Shown here in pieces: positions 17,799 to 26,642 of a stretch of 64,000 nucleotides of DNA (positions are counted from its first letter, which is position 1; each line of letters begins with the position of its first letter). Under the pieces are notes generated by a model. That model saw only the letters and a list, made by a program, of their open reading frames with translations, ran no database searches and was not told the DNA's origin. The translations under genes were made by a program, and so were the position numbers. Source of the stretch: Oscillospiraceae bacterium (lineage in GTDB: Bacteria; Bacillota; Clostridia; Oscillospirales; Oscillospiraceae); contig JABLYK010000003.1 of the NCBI GenBank assembly GCA_018265835.1, positions 1-64,000 of the forward strand, written 5' to 3'.

Positions 17799-18500
17799 AT
17801 GACGATTGCGGAACAGGTTGCGGAAATCCGCCGCCGGATGGACGCCGCCGCCGTGCGCAGCGGCCGCACCGGAGCGGATATCATGCTCGTCGCCGCCACG
17901 AAGATGAACGACGCCGGGCGCGTCCGCGAGGCGGTGGCCGCCGGGGTCGACGCCTGCGGCGAGAACCGCGTGCAGGAGCTGGTGGAAAAGCGCGCGCAGG
18001 GCGCTTACGAGGGCGCGCCGCTGCACTTCATCGGCCACTTGCAGACGAATAAGGTGAAGCAGGTGGTCGGCGTTGCCGACCTGATCCAGTCCGTGGACTC
18101 CGGGGAGCTGCTTGCGCGCATCAACCGGCGCGCGGAAGCGCTCGGCATCGTGCAGGACATTCTGCTGGAAGTCAACATCGGCGGGGAGGAGGCCAAATCC
18201 GGCATCGCGCCGGAGATGCTGCCTGCGCTGCTGGAATCCGCAGCCGGATATGCGCATCTGCGCGTGCGCGGGCTGATGGCCATTCCGCCGATTTGCGAAA
18301 AACCGGGCGGAAACAATGTATATTTCTCCCGAATGCGCGAGCTTTTTGTTGACATTGGAACAAAAAAATACGATAATGTTTTCATGGATTTTCTGTCCAT
18401 GGGCATGAGCGGGGATTTTGAGGACGCTATCGAATGCGGCGCGAATATGGTTCGCGTCGGCTCGTCCATTTTCGGCGCGCGGGATTATTCGCAGCGCTGA
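17799..18500 (+). CDS. YggS/PROSC family PLP homeostasis protein
   Basis: This 233-residue single-domain alanine-racemase-like barrel protein binds pyridoxal phosphate without known enzyme activity and is thought to buffer PLP. The PLP lysine lies in LVAATKMN near residue 33; HFIGHLQTNKVKQV, SVDSGELL and GLMAIPP follow, and the phosphate-binding MGMSGDFEDAI is near residue 200. The ATG at 17799 follows TAAGGAGG, which overlaps the previous stop. Its place just before sepF is conserved (ylmE-ylmF in Bacillus). Confidence 0.93.
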   Translation: MTIAEQVAEIRRRMDAAAVRSGRTGADIMLVAATKMNDAGRVREAVAAGVDACGENRVQELVEKRAQGAYEGAPLHFIGHLQTNKVKQVVGVADLIQSVDSGELLARINRRAEALGIVQDILLEVNIGGEEAKSGIAPEMLPALLESAAGYAHLRVRGLMAIPPICEKPGGNNVYFSRMRELFVDIGTKKYDNVFMDFLSMGMSGDFEDAIECGANMVRVGSSIFGARDYSQR

Positions 18501-18559
18501 CGCTACAGAAACAAAAGCAGCCTGATCTTTGGCGGGCTGCATAGGAGGATTCGTCAGAT

Positions 18560-19096
18560 ATGGGTTTTCTGGATGAACTGAAAAAAATGACTCGTCCCTA
18601 TGATGATGAGGACGACTTTTACGAAGACGAGGAAGAAGCCATTCCGGTCGCGGAGGAAGCGCCGGAACCGGAGCGCCCGCGCGCAAAGAGCGCGCCCGCG
18701 CCGAGAAAAAGTTCCTTTATTAGCGACAGCACCAGTCAGGCCGAGCGCTCCGTGCAGCAGGCCTACGCGCCGAAGCGTGAAACGCGCGCGCCGGAAAAGG
18801 TCGTGAACCTCAACACCGGCTCGCAGCTCAAGGTGGTGCTGGTCAAGCCGGATCGGTTTGAGGCTGCCGCGGAGATCGCCGATCATCTGCGCGACCGCCG
18901 TGCGGTGCTCATCAATCTGGAGCAGACGAACAAGGACATTGCCCGCCGCCTGATCGACTTTCTGTCCGGTGTGGCCTATGCGCAGGACGGCAAGATCCGC
19001 CGCATCGCCACCGCGACGTATATCATTACGCCGTTCAACGTCGATCTCATGGGCGATCAGCTCGACGAGATGGAGTCCGGCGAGTTCCGCCTGTGA
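18560..19096 (+). CDS. sepF: cell division protein SepF
   Basis: This 178-residue SepF bundles FtsZ filaments and ties them to the membrane. The first helix MGFLDELKKMT is the amphipathic membrane anchor; an acidic and Pro-rich linker (about 14-75) leads to the conserved core (VVNLNTGSQLKVVLVKP, FEAAAEIADHLRDRRAVLINLE, RLIDFLSGVAYAQDG). It lies between yggS and divIVA; ylmG and ylmH, which come next in Bacillus, are absent. A hairpin with arms GCAGCC/GGCTGC lies just upstream, at about 18518-18541. Confidence 0.93.
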   Translation: MGFLDELKKMTRPYDDEDDFYEDEEEAIPVAEEAPEPERPRAKSAPAPRKSSFISDSTSQAERSVQQAYAPKRETRAPEKVVNLNTGSQLKVVLVKPDRFEAAAEIADHLRDRRAVLINLEQTNKDIARRLIDFLSGVAYAQDGKIRRIATATYIITPFNVDLMGDQLDEMESGEFRL

Positions 19097-19196
19097 TACC
19101 GGGCATACTGAATATCGTGTACAAATCCATGCCGGGCGTGCCCGGCGGCAGATGGAGATACCAAAATAAAAAACAGGGATTGGGGGATTTTCCGTT

Positions 19197-19853
19197 ATGA
19201 CTCCTCAGGACATCCGGGAAAGAGCCTTGGAAAAGGCGATGTTCGGCGGATATGATATGGCCACGGTGGACAAGTTCCGCGAAGAGGTCGCCATAGAGCT
19301 GGCTGCCAAAGAGAAGGAAATAGCCGTGCTCAAGGGCAAGATGAAGGTTCTCGTTGACAAGATAGAAGAGTATCGCTCAACCGAGGACGCCATGCGTCTT
19401 GCGCTGCTTTCTGCGCAGAAGATTGGAAAGCAGATAGAAGAGGACGCGCAGAAGCGCGCCGACGAAGTGATTACCAGCGCGAACACGCAGGCCGAGAAGG
19501 TGCTCGGCGGGCTGCGTCAGGCCAAGGCTGAGGAGGAGGAGAAGCTCCTCGCGGCGCAGACGGCCTGCGCAAAGTTTTTGGAAGACGCCCGCGCACTGTG
19601 TCTCACGCAGCTCAATTATCTGGATACGCTGACGGCGGTCAAGCGGCAGGAGAAGGCTCCTGTGCAGCAGGCGGCTCCCGCACAGCAGCCGGAAGTGCAA
19701 GAGACCATTCGCAGCATCGACGATTCTGTGGCTCAGATTACCGAGGACGCGCCTGAAATCGACATTGCTCCCGCCATGGAGAGCAATCAACCCGCCACCG
19801 ACGATGCGGCTGATGAAGCAACGCAGCTTTACAACTTCCTGCACAACAGCTGA
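19197..19853 (+). CDS. divIVA: DivIVA domain protein
   Basis: This 218-residue protein begins with the DivIVA N-terminal lipid-binding region (MTPQDIRERALEKAMFGGYD, with the membrane-contacting FGGYD turn) followed by a long coiled coil (about 28-150) and an acidic Gln/Pro-rich tail ending in FLHNS. DivIVA/GpsB proteins mark curved membranes and organise division or wall synthesis. Its position between sepF and ileS is the standard Firmicute order. The ATG at 19197 follows GGGGGA. Confidence 0.9.
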   Translation: MTPQDIRERALEKAMFGGYDMATVDKFREEVAIELAAKEKEIAVLKGKMKVLVDKIEEYRSTEDAMRLALLSAQKIGKQIEEDAQKRADEVITSANTQAEKVLGGLRQAKAEEEEKLLAAQTACAKFLEDARALCLTQLNYLDTLTAVKRQEKAPVQQAAPAQQPEVQETIRSIDDSVAQITEDAPEIDIAPAMESNQPATDDAADEATQLYNFLHNS

Positions 19854-19879
19854 TTCATCACCTGATTGCCAGAAATCCA

Positions 19880-19910
19880 GGCGGGACGGCGCATTGCGCC
19901 GGCCCGCCTT
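19880..19910 (+). other. hairpin in the divIVA-ileS spacer
   Basis: GC-rich stem GGCGGG(A)CGGCGCA with TGCGCCG(G)CCCGCC at 19880-19908, followed by TTACTCAATATTTT. It may attenuate or separate divIVA from ileS. No T-box motifs are present in this 105-base spacer. Confidence 0.5.
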
Positions 19911-19958
19911 ACTCAATATTTTGCCATGCTGAACCTGATGAGAGGAGAAATAGAAACC

Positions 19959-22763
19959 ATGTCGAAAGATTACAATGCGACGATCAATCTCCCGAAGACC
20001 GACTTCCCCATGCGCGCCGGTCTTCCGAAGCGCGAGCCGGAAATGCTCCGCCGCTGGGAGGAACAGGGCATCTACAACGAGATGCTCAAGAAGAACGAGG
20101 GCAAGCCCCTGTTCTCCCTGCACGACGGCCCTCCGTTCTCCAACGGCGACATTCACATGGGTCACGCGCTCAACAAGGCCCTGAAGGACTTCATTACCCG
20201 CAGCTACGCCATGCGCGGTTACTACACGCCGTACATTCCCGGCTGGGACAACCACGGCATGCCCATCGAATCGGCAATCATCAAGGAGCAGAAGCTCAAC
20301 CACAAGGAAATGAGCGTGGCCGACTTCCGCAGCGCGTGCCATGACTATGCGGAGAAGTATGTCCAGCGCCAGATGGCCGGCTTCAAGCGCATGGGCGTGA
20401 TCGGCGACTGGGAGCACCCCTACTGCACGATGGACAAGGGCTTCGAGGCGGACGAGGTGCGCGTCTTTGGCGAGATGTACAAGAAGGGCTACATCTACAA
20501 GGGACTCAAGCCCGTATACTGGTGCGTCAAGGACGAGACCGCGCTGGCCGAGGCGGAGATTGAGTATCACGACGATCCCTGCACCACGGCTTACGTCAAG
20601 TTCCCGATGAAGGACGATCTCGGCAAGCTCAGCCATCTGGATCTCAGCAAGGTCTATTTCCTCATCTGGACCACCACGATCTGGACGCTGCCCGGCAACC
20701 TCGGCATCATGGTGCATCCGGAGGTCAACTATGCCTTCGTGAAGGCGGCAAACGGCGAGATCTATATCGTGGCCGAGGATCTGGTCGAGCGCGTCATGCA
20801 GATCGGCGGCATCTCGGAATATGAGGTGATCGAGACCCATCCCGGCTCCTTCTTCGAATACATGCTGGCGCAGCACCCCTTTATGGACAAGTCCTCCCTG
20901 CTGATGGAGGCGGACATCGTCACAACGGACGACGGCACGGGCCTCGTGCACACCGCGCCCGGCTTCGGCATGGACGACTATCTGGTCGGCAAGCAGTACA
21001 ATCTGGATATGGTCGTCCCTGTGAACGATCAGGGCCGCCATACCGACTATGCCGGCAAGTATGCAGGACTCACGACGGACGAGTCCAACCCCATCATTCT
21101 GGCAGATATGAAGGAGAGCGGCGTGCTCTTCGCCACGCAGGATGTGGTGCACGCCTATCCGCACTGCTGGCGCTGCAAAAATCCGATCATCTTCCGCGCG
21201 ACCCCGCAGTGGTTCTGCTCGGTCGATTCGTTCAAGGAAGAGGCCGTCGCCGCCTGCGAGGACGTCCGCTGGCTGCCCGCGTGGGGCAAAGAGCGCATGG
21301 GCGCTATGATCCGCGAGCGCGCCGACTGGTGCATCTCCCGCCAGCGCCGCTGGGGCCTGCCCATCCCGGTGTTCTACTGCAAGGACTGCGGCAAGCCCGT
21401 CTGCAACGACGCATCCATCGAAGCCGTCGCCACGCTGTTTGAGAAAGATGGCAGCAACGCATGGTTTGACATGGACGCGGCCGATATCCTGCCGGAAGGC
21501 TTCACCTGCCCGCACTGCGGCGGCAAGCACTTCGAGAAAGAGACCGACACGCTCGACGGCTGGTTCGACTCCGGCTCCACCCATTTCGCTGCCATGCAGC
21601 GCGATCAGGGCTTCTGGCCCGCCACGATGTACATCGAGGGCGGCGACCAGTACCGCGGCTGGTTCCAGTCCTCTCTGCTTGTGGCGGTCGGCGCGCTCGG
21701 CAAGGGCGCTCCGTACAAGGAATGCCTCACGCACGGCTGGACGGTCGACGGCGAGGGCAAGGCCATGCACAAGTCTCTCGGCAACGGCATGGATCCGACC
21801 GAGATCATCAACGAATTCGGCGCGGACATGCTGCGCCTGTGGGCCGGTTCCGCGGACTATCATGTGGACGTGCGCTGCTCGAAGGAGATTTTCAAGCAGC
21901 TCAGCCAGAACTATCTGAAGTTCCGCAACACCGCGCGCTACTGCCTCGGCAACCTCAACGGCTTCGACGCGGAAAACCTCGTCGCGCCGGAGGATATGCT
22001 CGAGCTGGACCGCTGGGCGATCACGAAGCTCAACGGCCTGATCGAAAAGGTCGCCGCGGCCTACGACGACTATGAGTTCCACGTCATCTCCCACGCGATC
22101 AACGACTTCTGTGTCGTGGAGCTGTCCAGCTTCTATCTGGATATCATCAAGGACCGTCTCTACTGCGACGGGAAAAACAGTCTGGAGCGCCGCAGTGCGC
22201 AGACCGCGCTGTACCTCATCCTCGACAGCATGACGAAGATGTTCGCGCCGATCCTCGCTTTCACCTGCGACGAGATCTGGCAGGCCATGCCGCACCGCAG
22301 CGGCGACGATCCGCGCAACGTGGTGCTCAACGAGATGAACCACCCCTTCACGGCGTACGCGCTGGACGAGGCGGCCATGGAAAAATGGGATCACATGATT
22401 GCCATGCGCAACGACGTCAATGTCGTGCTTGAGGGCGCGCGCGCCGGCAAGCGCATCGGCAAGCCGCTGGAGGCGGCCGTGACCCTCCGCCCGCAGGACG
22501 ACGCGGCCAGGGCGCTGCTCGACGAGGTGGCCGGCATGAATCTGGCCGAGCTGCTGATCGTCTCCAAGTGCCTCGTCGAGGAATCCGGCGAGCCGGACGC
22601 CGACGCCGTCACCGGTCAGGGCGCCAATTATCCCGGACTGTCCATCACCGTGCAGGAAGCGCCCGGCATGAAGTGCCCGCGCTGCTGGACGCACTCTGAG
22701 CAGGCCGATCCCGAAACCGGCCTGTGCCCGCGCTGTGCCGCAGTACTTGCTGCCGAACAATAA
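19959..22763 (+). CDS. ileS: isoleucyl-tRNA synthetase
   Basis: This 934-residue class I synthetase has the HIGH-type motif HMGH near residue 65, the CP1 editing domain (about 200-400, with TTIWTLPGNLG), the anticodon-binding domain and a C-terminal zinc finger with two cysteine pairs (CPRCWTHS and CPRC). The KMSKS loop near residue 602 reads AMHKS, losing the first Lys and third Ser but keeping the second Lys and the final Ser. The ATG at 19959 (MSKDYNATINLPKT) follows AGAGGAG. It lies between divIVA and lspA, as in Bacillus. Confidence 0.96.
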   Translation: MSKDYNATINLPKTDFPMRAGLPKREPEMLRRWEEQGIYNEMLKKNEGKPLFSLHDGPPFSNGDIHMGHALNKALKDFITRSYAMRGYYTPYIPGWDNHGMPIESAIIKEQKLNHKEMSVADFRSACHDYAEKYVQRQMAGFKRMGVIGDWEHPYCTMDKGFEADEVRVFGEMYKKGYIYKGLKPVYWCVKDETALAEAEIEYHDDPCTTAYVKFPMKDDLGKLSHLDLSKVYFLIWTTTIWTLPGNLGIMVHPEVNYAFVKAANGEIYIVAEDLVERVMQIGGISEYEVIETHPGSFFEYMLAQHPFMDKSSLLMEADIVTTDDGTGLVHTAPGFGMDDYLVGKQYNLDMVVPVNDQGRHTDYAGKYAGLTTDESNPIILADMKESGVLFATQDVVHAYPHCWRCKNPIIFRATPQWFCSVDSFKEEAVAACEDVRWLPAWGKERMGAMIRERADWCISRQRRWGLPIPVFYCKDCGKPVCNDASIEAVATLFEKDGSNAWFDMDAADILPEGFTCPHCGGKHFEKETDTLDGWFDSGSTHFAAMQRDQGFWPATMYIEGGDQYRGWFQSSLLVAVGALGKGAPYKECLTHGWTVDGEGKAMHKSLGNGMDPTEIINEFGADMLRLWAGSADYHVDVRCSKEIFKQLSQNYLKFRNTARYCLGNLNGFDAENLVAPEDMLELDRWAITKLNGLIEKVAAAYDDYEFHVISHAINDFCVVELSSFYLDIIKDRLYCDGKNSLERRSAQTALYLILDSMTKMFAPILAFTCDEIWQAMPHRSGDDPRNVVLNEMNHPFTAYALDEAAMEKWDHMIAMRNDVNVVLEGARAGKRIGKPLEAAVTLRPQDDAARALLDEVAGMNLAELLIVSKCLVEESGEPDADAVTGQGANYPGLSITVQEAPGMKCPRCWTHSEQADPETGLCPRCAAVLAAEQ

Positions 22764-22790
22764 TCGCCCGCTGAAAGCGAGGAACCTGCC

Positions 22791-23624
22791 ATGTTGTACG
22801 CAATCGTCGCCGTTCTGATCCTGATCGCCGATCAGGGACTGAAATATTGGGTTACGCTGCATATCCCGCTGGAGGACGGCGTCGTGGAGCTGATTCCCGG
22901 CGTGCTGGAGCTGATGAATATTCACAACTACGGCGCAGCCTTCGGCATCCTGCAAAACGCGCCGCGCTGGGTGTTCATCCTGATCGCTGTCGTGTTCGCA
23001 GCCGTCGTCATCGTCAGCCTGCGGCGCAACTGGATCCACGGAAAATTCGGCCGCTGGACCGCCGTGCTGGTGCTTGCGGGTGCGCTCGGCAACTGCATTG
23101 ACCGAATGCTGAGCGGCTATGTCGTGGATATGTTCAATTTCCCGTTTGAATTTCCGCTGATCCACCATTTCGCCGTGTTCAATCTGGCGGATATCTTCAT
23201 CACCGTCTGCGGCATTCTGTTCTGCCTGCACGTGCTGTTCTTCCGGGGCGACAAGGCCGCGCCGGAGACGGCGGGCGCAAAAGCGCAGCGAAAGCCGAAG
23301 ACACAGGCGCCGAAACAAGCAAAGCCGCGCCGCACCACCGTCGAGCCGCAGCGAACCCCGTCTGCCCAGCCCGCAGAGGTGGGCGCGGATCCGGACGATC
23401 CGTTCGCTGCATGGGGTCGCGCCAAGCCTGCAAAGGCGAAGCCGGCCCGCCCTGCGCCAAAGGCAGAGCCGGCGCCCCCGGCGCAGCCGCCGGCGCCGAG
23501 CGTGCCCCCGGTGCAGCCGCCAAAGACGGACTTCCTGTCCCATCTGGAGACGGACGCCCCGGCGGACGCGGATTTCGACTTCTCGCTGGATGACATCCTG
23601 CAGGAATTTTCGGATGACATATGA
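22791..23624 (+). CDS. lspA: signal peptidase II with a long disordered C-terminal tail
   Basis: This is a 277-residue lipoprotein signal peptidase. The core (residues 1-152) has four hydrophobic segments and both catalytic aspartates: GNCIDR (Asp104) and FNLADIF (Asp134). It cuts prolipoproteins such as the BMP lipoprotein at 59513. The core is then followed by about 125 residues rich in Pro, Ala and Lys, ending in an acidic-amphipathic DFSLDDILQEFSDD. Typical LspA is 150-170 residues, so the tail is an extra. It is in frame without a break and its stop overlaps the next start, so it is not a sequencing artefact of a lost stop. Confidence 0.93.
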   Translation: MLYAIVAVLILIADQGLKYWVTLHIPLEDGVVELIPGVLELMNIHNYGAAFGILQNAPRWVFILIAVVFAAVVIVSLRRNWIHGKFGRWTAVLVLAGALGNCIDRMLSGYVVDMFNFPFEFPLIHHFAVFNLADIFITVCGILFCLHVLFFRGDKAAPETAGAKAQRKPKTQAPKQAKPRRTTVEPQRTPSAQPAEVGADPDDPFAAWGRAKPAKAKPARPAPKAEPAPPAQPPAPSVPPVQPPKTDFLSHLETDAPADADFDFSLDDILQEFSDDI

Positions 23625-24541
23625 CGAAACTGACGTTACAAACACAGGAGAGCGCCGAACGCATCGACGCTCTCCTTGCGCGCTCTGTTGCGGGACTCAC
23701 ACGCAGCGCCGCCCAGCGGCTGCTGGAGCAGGGGGCCGTGACGAAAAACGGCGCGCCCGTGAAGAAAAATTACAAAACGGCTCCCGGCGACGTGTTTGAA
23801 ATTGTGCTGCCGGACGCTGCGGAGACCCCGCTTGCCGCGCAGGACATTCCACTCGACGTCGTGTACGAGGACGACGATCTCATCGTCGTGAACAAGCCGC
23901 GCGGCATGGTGGTGCATCCCGCGCCCGGCCACGAGGACGGCACACTCGTCAACGCGCTGCTGTATCACTGCGGCGAGAGTCTTTCCGGCGTCGGCGGTGA
24001 GCGCCGTCCCGGCATCGTCCACCGCATCGACAAGGACACGTCGGGGCTTATCATCGCGGCGAAAAACGATTTTGCGCACCTTGCCCTCTCCGCGCAGCTC
24101 GCCGACCACACGCTTGCGCGCACGTATGAGGCCGTGGTTCACGGCGCGCTGCGGGCGGACAGCGGCACGGTGGATGCGCCCATCGGCCGCCATCCAACCG
24201 ACCGAAAGCGCATGACCGTCACGGACAAAAATTCCCGCCGCGCCGTTACGCACTGGGCGGTGCTCGCGCGCTACAACGGGTACACGCACGTGCGCTGCAA
24301 TCTGGAGACCGGCCGCACGCACCAGATCCGCGTGCACATGGCGTACATCGGCCATCCCATCCTCGGCGACATGGTCTATGGCCGCAAGCGCCCGGAAAAG
24401 GGGCTGGAGGGCCAGTGCCTGCACGCGCGCGCCCTGCGCTTTCTCCACCCGCGCACTGGCGAGCCGGTCACGCTGACGTGCGACCTGCCGCAGTATTTTC
24501 AGGACGTGCTCGCACGCCTTGGCCCACAAGTCGATTTTTGA
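23621..24541 (+). CDS. RluD-family 23S rRNA pseudouridine synthase
   Basis: This 306-residue pseudouridine synthase has an N-terminal S4 RNA-binding domain (about residues 14-70, LTRSAAQRLLEQGAV) and the RluA/RluD catalytic core with the nucleophilic Asp in GIVHRIDKDTSGL near residue 140, then RTHQIRVHMAYIGHPILGD (split: RTHQIRVH, GHPILGD). It is the YlyB-type gene that follows lspA in Firmicutes. The start ATG overlaps the lspA stop by four bases. Confidence 0.92.
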   Translation: MTKLTLQTQESAERIDALLARSVAGLTRSAAQRLLEQGAVTKNGAPVKKNYKTAPGDVFEIVLPDAAETPLAAQDIPLDVVYEDDDLIVVNKPRGMVVHPAPGHEDGTLVNALLYHCGESLSGVGGERRPGIVHRIDKDTSGLIIAAKNDFAHLALSAQLADHTLARTYEAVVHGALRADSGTVDAPIGRHPTDRKRMTVTDKNSRRAVTHWAVLARYNGYTHVRCNLETGRTHQIRVHMAYIGHPILGDMVYGRKRPEKGLEGQCLHARALRFLHPRTGEPVTLTCDLPQYFQDVLARLGPQVDF

Positions 24542-24557
24542 ATCAGGAGGAATCCCT

Positions 24558-25031
24558 ATGCGAAGAAAAGACCGCGAGATCACGGATTTTGACGAAATTC
24601 TTTCCGTCATGCAGCAATGCGACGTCTGCCGGCTCGCCCTGCACGACGAGCCGTATCCCTACATCCTGCCCCTGAACTTCGGCATGGAGGTCGAGGGCGC
24701 GCAGATCACGCTCTACTTCCACGGTGCGAGTGCCGGAAAGAAGTACGACCTGATTGCGCGCGACCCGCACGTGGGCTTCGAGATGGACCGCGGACATCAG
24801 CTGGTGCTCGACGGGGAGACGGGCAACTGCACCATGGCGTATGAAAGCGTTATGGGTACCGGCATCATTACGATCGTGCCCGACGCGGAAAAGGAGGCCG
24901 CGCTGCGCCGCCTCATGGCGCACTACCGCGCGGCGGATTTCCCCTATAATCCCAAGGCTGTTCCCGTTACGACGATCCTGAAGCTGACGGTGGATTCCCT
25001 CACCGCCAAGCGGCGTGCAGCGCGGCAATAA
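24558..25031 (+). CDS. pyridoxamine 5'-phosphate oxidase-fold flavoprotein (NimA-like)
   Basis: This 157-residue split-barrel protein begins MRRKDREITD, typical of the PPOX/NimA family in gut Clostridia. YPYILPLNFG, LYFHGASAGKK and GFEMDRGHQL match the flavin-binding barrel. Relatives bind FMN, and some reduce nitroimidazole drugs, but the physiological substrate here is unknown. The ATG at 24558 follows CAGGAGG, 16 bases after the previous stop. Confidence 0.85.
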   Translation: MRRKDREITDFDEILSVMQQCDVCRLALHDEPYPYILPLNFGMEVEGAQITLYFHGASAGKKYDLIARDPHVGFEMDRGHQLVLDGETGNCTMAYESVMGTGIITIVPDAEKEAALRRLMAHYRAADFPYNPKAVPVTTILKLTVDSLTAKRRAARQ

Positions 25032-25040
25032 CTGCGCGTA

Positions 25041-25083
25041 AAAAGAACCCGAAGACGCAGCGCGTCTTCGGGTTCTTTTTTTA
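25041..25083. terminator. strong bidirectional terminator
   Basis: An 18-bp perfect stem (arms 25041-25058 and 25062-25079) with a 3-nt loop and a T7-T8 run on the plus strand and an A-rich left arm. It separates the NimA-like gene from the convergent folA. Confidence 0.9.
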
Positions 25084-25560
25084 GATTCGTTCGTATGTGC
25101 AAAACTGATACCGCACGCCGTCGTGCTCGGCGGGTGGTTCTGCGCAGGTGCAGCGCCACGCGGGGTCGGTGTCCAGGTTTGGGAAAAACACGTCCGAGTG
25201 GGGTACAGCGTCAATTTTCGTGACGAAAACGCGGCTCATGTGGGGAAACATCTCCCGAAACACGGAATCTCCGCCGATGACAAAGCTGCGGTCATATGCC
25301 TGTGCCGCGTCGAGCGCCTCCGCCGCGCTGTGCACGACGATCGCGCCCTCGATCCCGATGTTCTGCCGGGTGAGCACGAGATTCACGCGCCCCTTGAGCG
25401 GCTTGCCGCCGGGGAAGTCCGGCAGCGTGCGGCGGCCGACGATCACGGCACTGCCTTGGGTGAGCGCCCGAAAGCGTTTGCGGTCTGCGGGGATCACGAG
25501 CGGCTGCGTGCCTTTTGCGCCAATGCCCCAGTCGGCATACACGGCAACGATTGCGTCCAT
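25081..25560 (-). CDS. folA: dihydrofolate reductase
   Basis: This 159-residue DHFR has MDAIVAVYADWGIGAKG at the N-terminus, the NADPH-binding VIVGRRTL with GRR/T, the FVIGGDSVF loop near residue 95, and the substrate Asp-type region IPADRKRFR near residue 24. It regenerates tetrahydrofolate oxidised by thymidylate synthase, whose gene is 15 bases upstream in the same operon. Confidence 0.95.
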   Translation of the reverse strand: MDAIVAVYADWGIGAKGTQPLVIPADRKRFRALTQGSAVIVGRRTLPDFPGGKPLKGRVNLVLTRQNIGIEGAIVVHSAAEALDAAQAYDRSFVIGGDSVFREMFPHMSRVFVTKIDAVPHSDVFFPNLDTDPAWRCTCAEPPAEHDGVRYQFCTYERI

Positions 25561-25575
25561 CCGTTCGCCTCCTTC

Positions 25576-26409
25576 TTATACTGCGATGGGGATCTTGCCC
25601 GTGAACTCGCTGTATTCGTAGCCCTCCACGCGGAAATCGTCGCGCGTGAACTGATAGAAATCCTTGACGTCCGGGTTCATGGAGAACTTCGGCGCGGGCT
25701 TCGGCTCGTTTTGGATGATCTGCTCGATCACGGGCACATGCCGGTCATAGATATGCGCGTCGGCAATGACGTGCACCAGCTCGCCCACCTGCAGGCCGGA
25801 CACCTGCGCAAACATGTGTACCAGCACAGAGTACTGCACCACGTTCCAGTTGTTCGCGGCGAGCATGTCCTGCGAGCGCTGGTTGAGGATGGCGTTGAGC
25901 GTGTTGCCGGAGACGTTGAACGTCATGGAATACGCGCACGGATAAAGCGCCATCTCGTGCAGGTCGTCAAAATTGAAGATATTCGTCAGAATGCGGCGCG
26001 AGGCGGGGTTGTGCTTCAGGTCGTACAGCACGCGGTCCACCTGATCGAAGTCGCCCTCCGCGTAGTGGTGCTTCACGCCGAGCTGATAGCCGTAGGCCTT
26101 GCCGATGGAGCCGGTTTCGTCTGCCCACTGATCCCAGATGTGGCCGCGCAGATCGTGGATGTTGTTCGACTTCTTCTGCCAGATCCAGAGCAGCTCGTCC
26201 ACGGCGGTTTTCCAGTAGGTGCGCCGCAGCGTCAGCAGGGGGAACTCCTCTGCAAGATTGTACCGGTTGACGATGCCGAATTTCTTGACGGTGTGCGCCG
26301 GAGCGCCGTCGTCCTCCCAGCGGGGGCGTACCTCGCGGTCAGTGTCCCACACGCCGTTTTCGAGAATGTCGCGGCAGTTCTGAATGAAGATTTCGTCTGC
26401 GTAGCTCAC
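25576..26409 (-). CDS. thyA: thymidylate synthase, divergent clostridial ThyA type
   Basis: This 277-residue ThyA makes dTMP from dUMP and methylene-tetrahydrofolate. DELLWIW, IWDQWADE, the catalytic Cys158 in YPCAY, NQRSQD near residue 177, and HVIADAHIYDRH near the C-terminus are all in place. It differs from the E. coli type at well-conserved active-site positions: the His after the catalytic Cys is Ala159, the following Gln is Thr163, and PFN reads NWN. It is cotranscribed with folA. The GAGGGATC upstream fits a ribosome binding site. Confidence 0.93.
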   Translation of the reverse strand: MSYADEIFIQNCRDILENGVWDTDREVRPRWEDDGAPAHTVKKFGIVNRYNLAEEFPLLTLRRTYWKTAVDELLWIWQKKSNNIHDLRGHIWDQWADETGSIGKAYGYQLGVKHHYAEGDFDQVDRVLYDLKHNPASRRILTNIFNFDDLHEMALYPCAYSMTFNVSGNTLNAILNQRSQDMLAANNWNVVQYSVLVHMFAQVSGLQVGELVHVIADAHIYDRHVPVIEQIIQNEPKPAPKFSMNPDVKDFYQFTRDDFRVEGYEYSEFTGKIPIAV

Positions 26410-26442
26410 GGAAGATCCCTCCTAAATTGGTCACTCAAACTC

Positions 26443-26471
26443 AGTATAACAGAGTGCCCGGCGCATTTCAA
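26443..26471 (-). promoter_or_regulatory. candidate promoter of thyA-folA
   Basis: Minus strand TTGAAA (26471-26466), 17 bases, TATACT (26448-26443), with TG one base before the -10 (extended type). The leader would be about 25-30 bases. Confidence 0.65.
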
Positions 26472-26586
26472 ATAAAACTACAGCTTTTCTTGGACACCGG
26501 CGCGAATCCAGTCGCATTTTGTGCAATTTCCCTCAAAAACCGTACAGAAATTTTACAGAAAACCGCTCCCATTTTTATGGACTGGA

Positions 26587-26595
26587 TGATATAAT
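26587..26595 (+). promoter_or_regulatory. extended -10 promoter of the surface nucleotidase gene
   Basis: TGaTATAAT at 26587-26595, a perfect extended -10. No good -35 is seen at the usual distance. The ribosome binding site GGAGG is at 26632-26636. Confidence 0.6.
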
Positions 26596-26642
26596 CAGAA
26601 CAGGGAAAGTTACACCCGAAAATTCTTTTATGGAGGAACAAC

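Noticed and set aside
19854..19958. T-box riboswitch before ileS
   Set aside because: The spacer is only 105 bases and lacks the T-box sequence, specifier loop and antiterminator. Only a simple hairpin is present.
19377..23645. A 1422-codon open frame on the minus strand across divIVA, ileS and lspA
   Set aside because: It is antisense to three certain genes and rich in Arg, His, Ala, Val and Leu, as expected when GC-rich codons are read backwards. It has no ribosome binding site or known domain.
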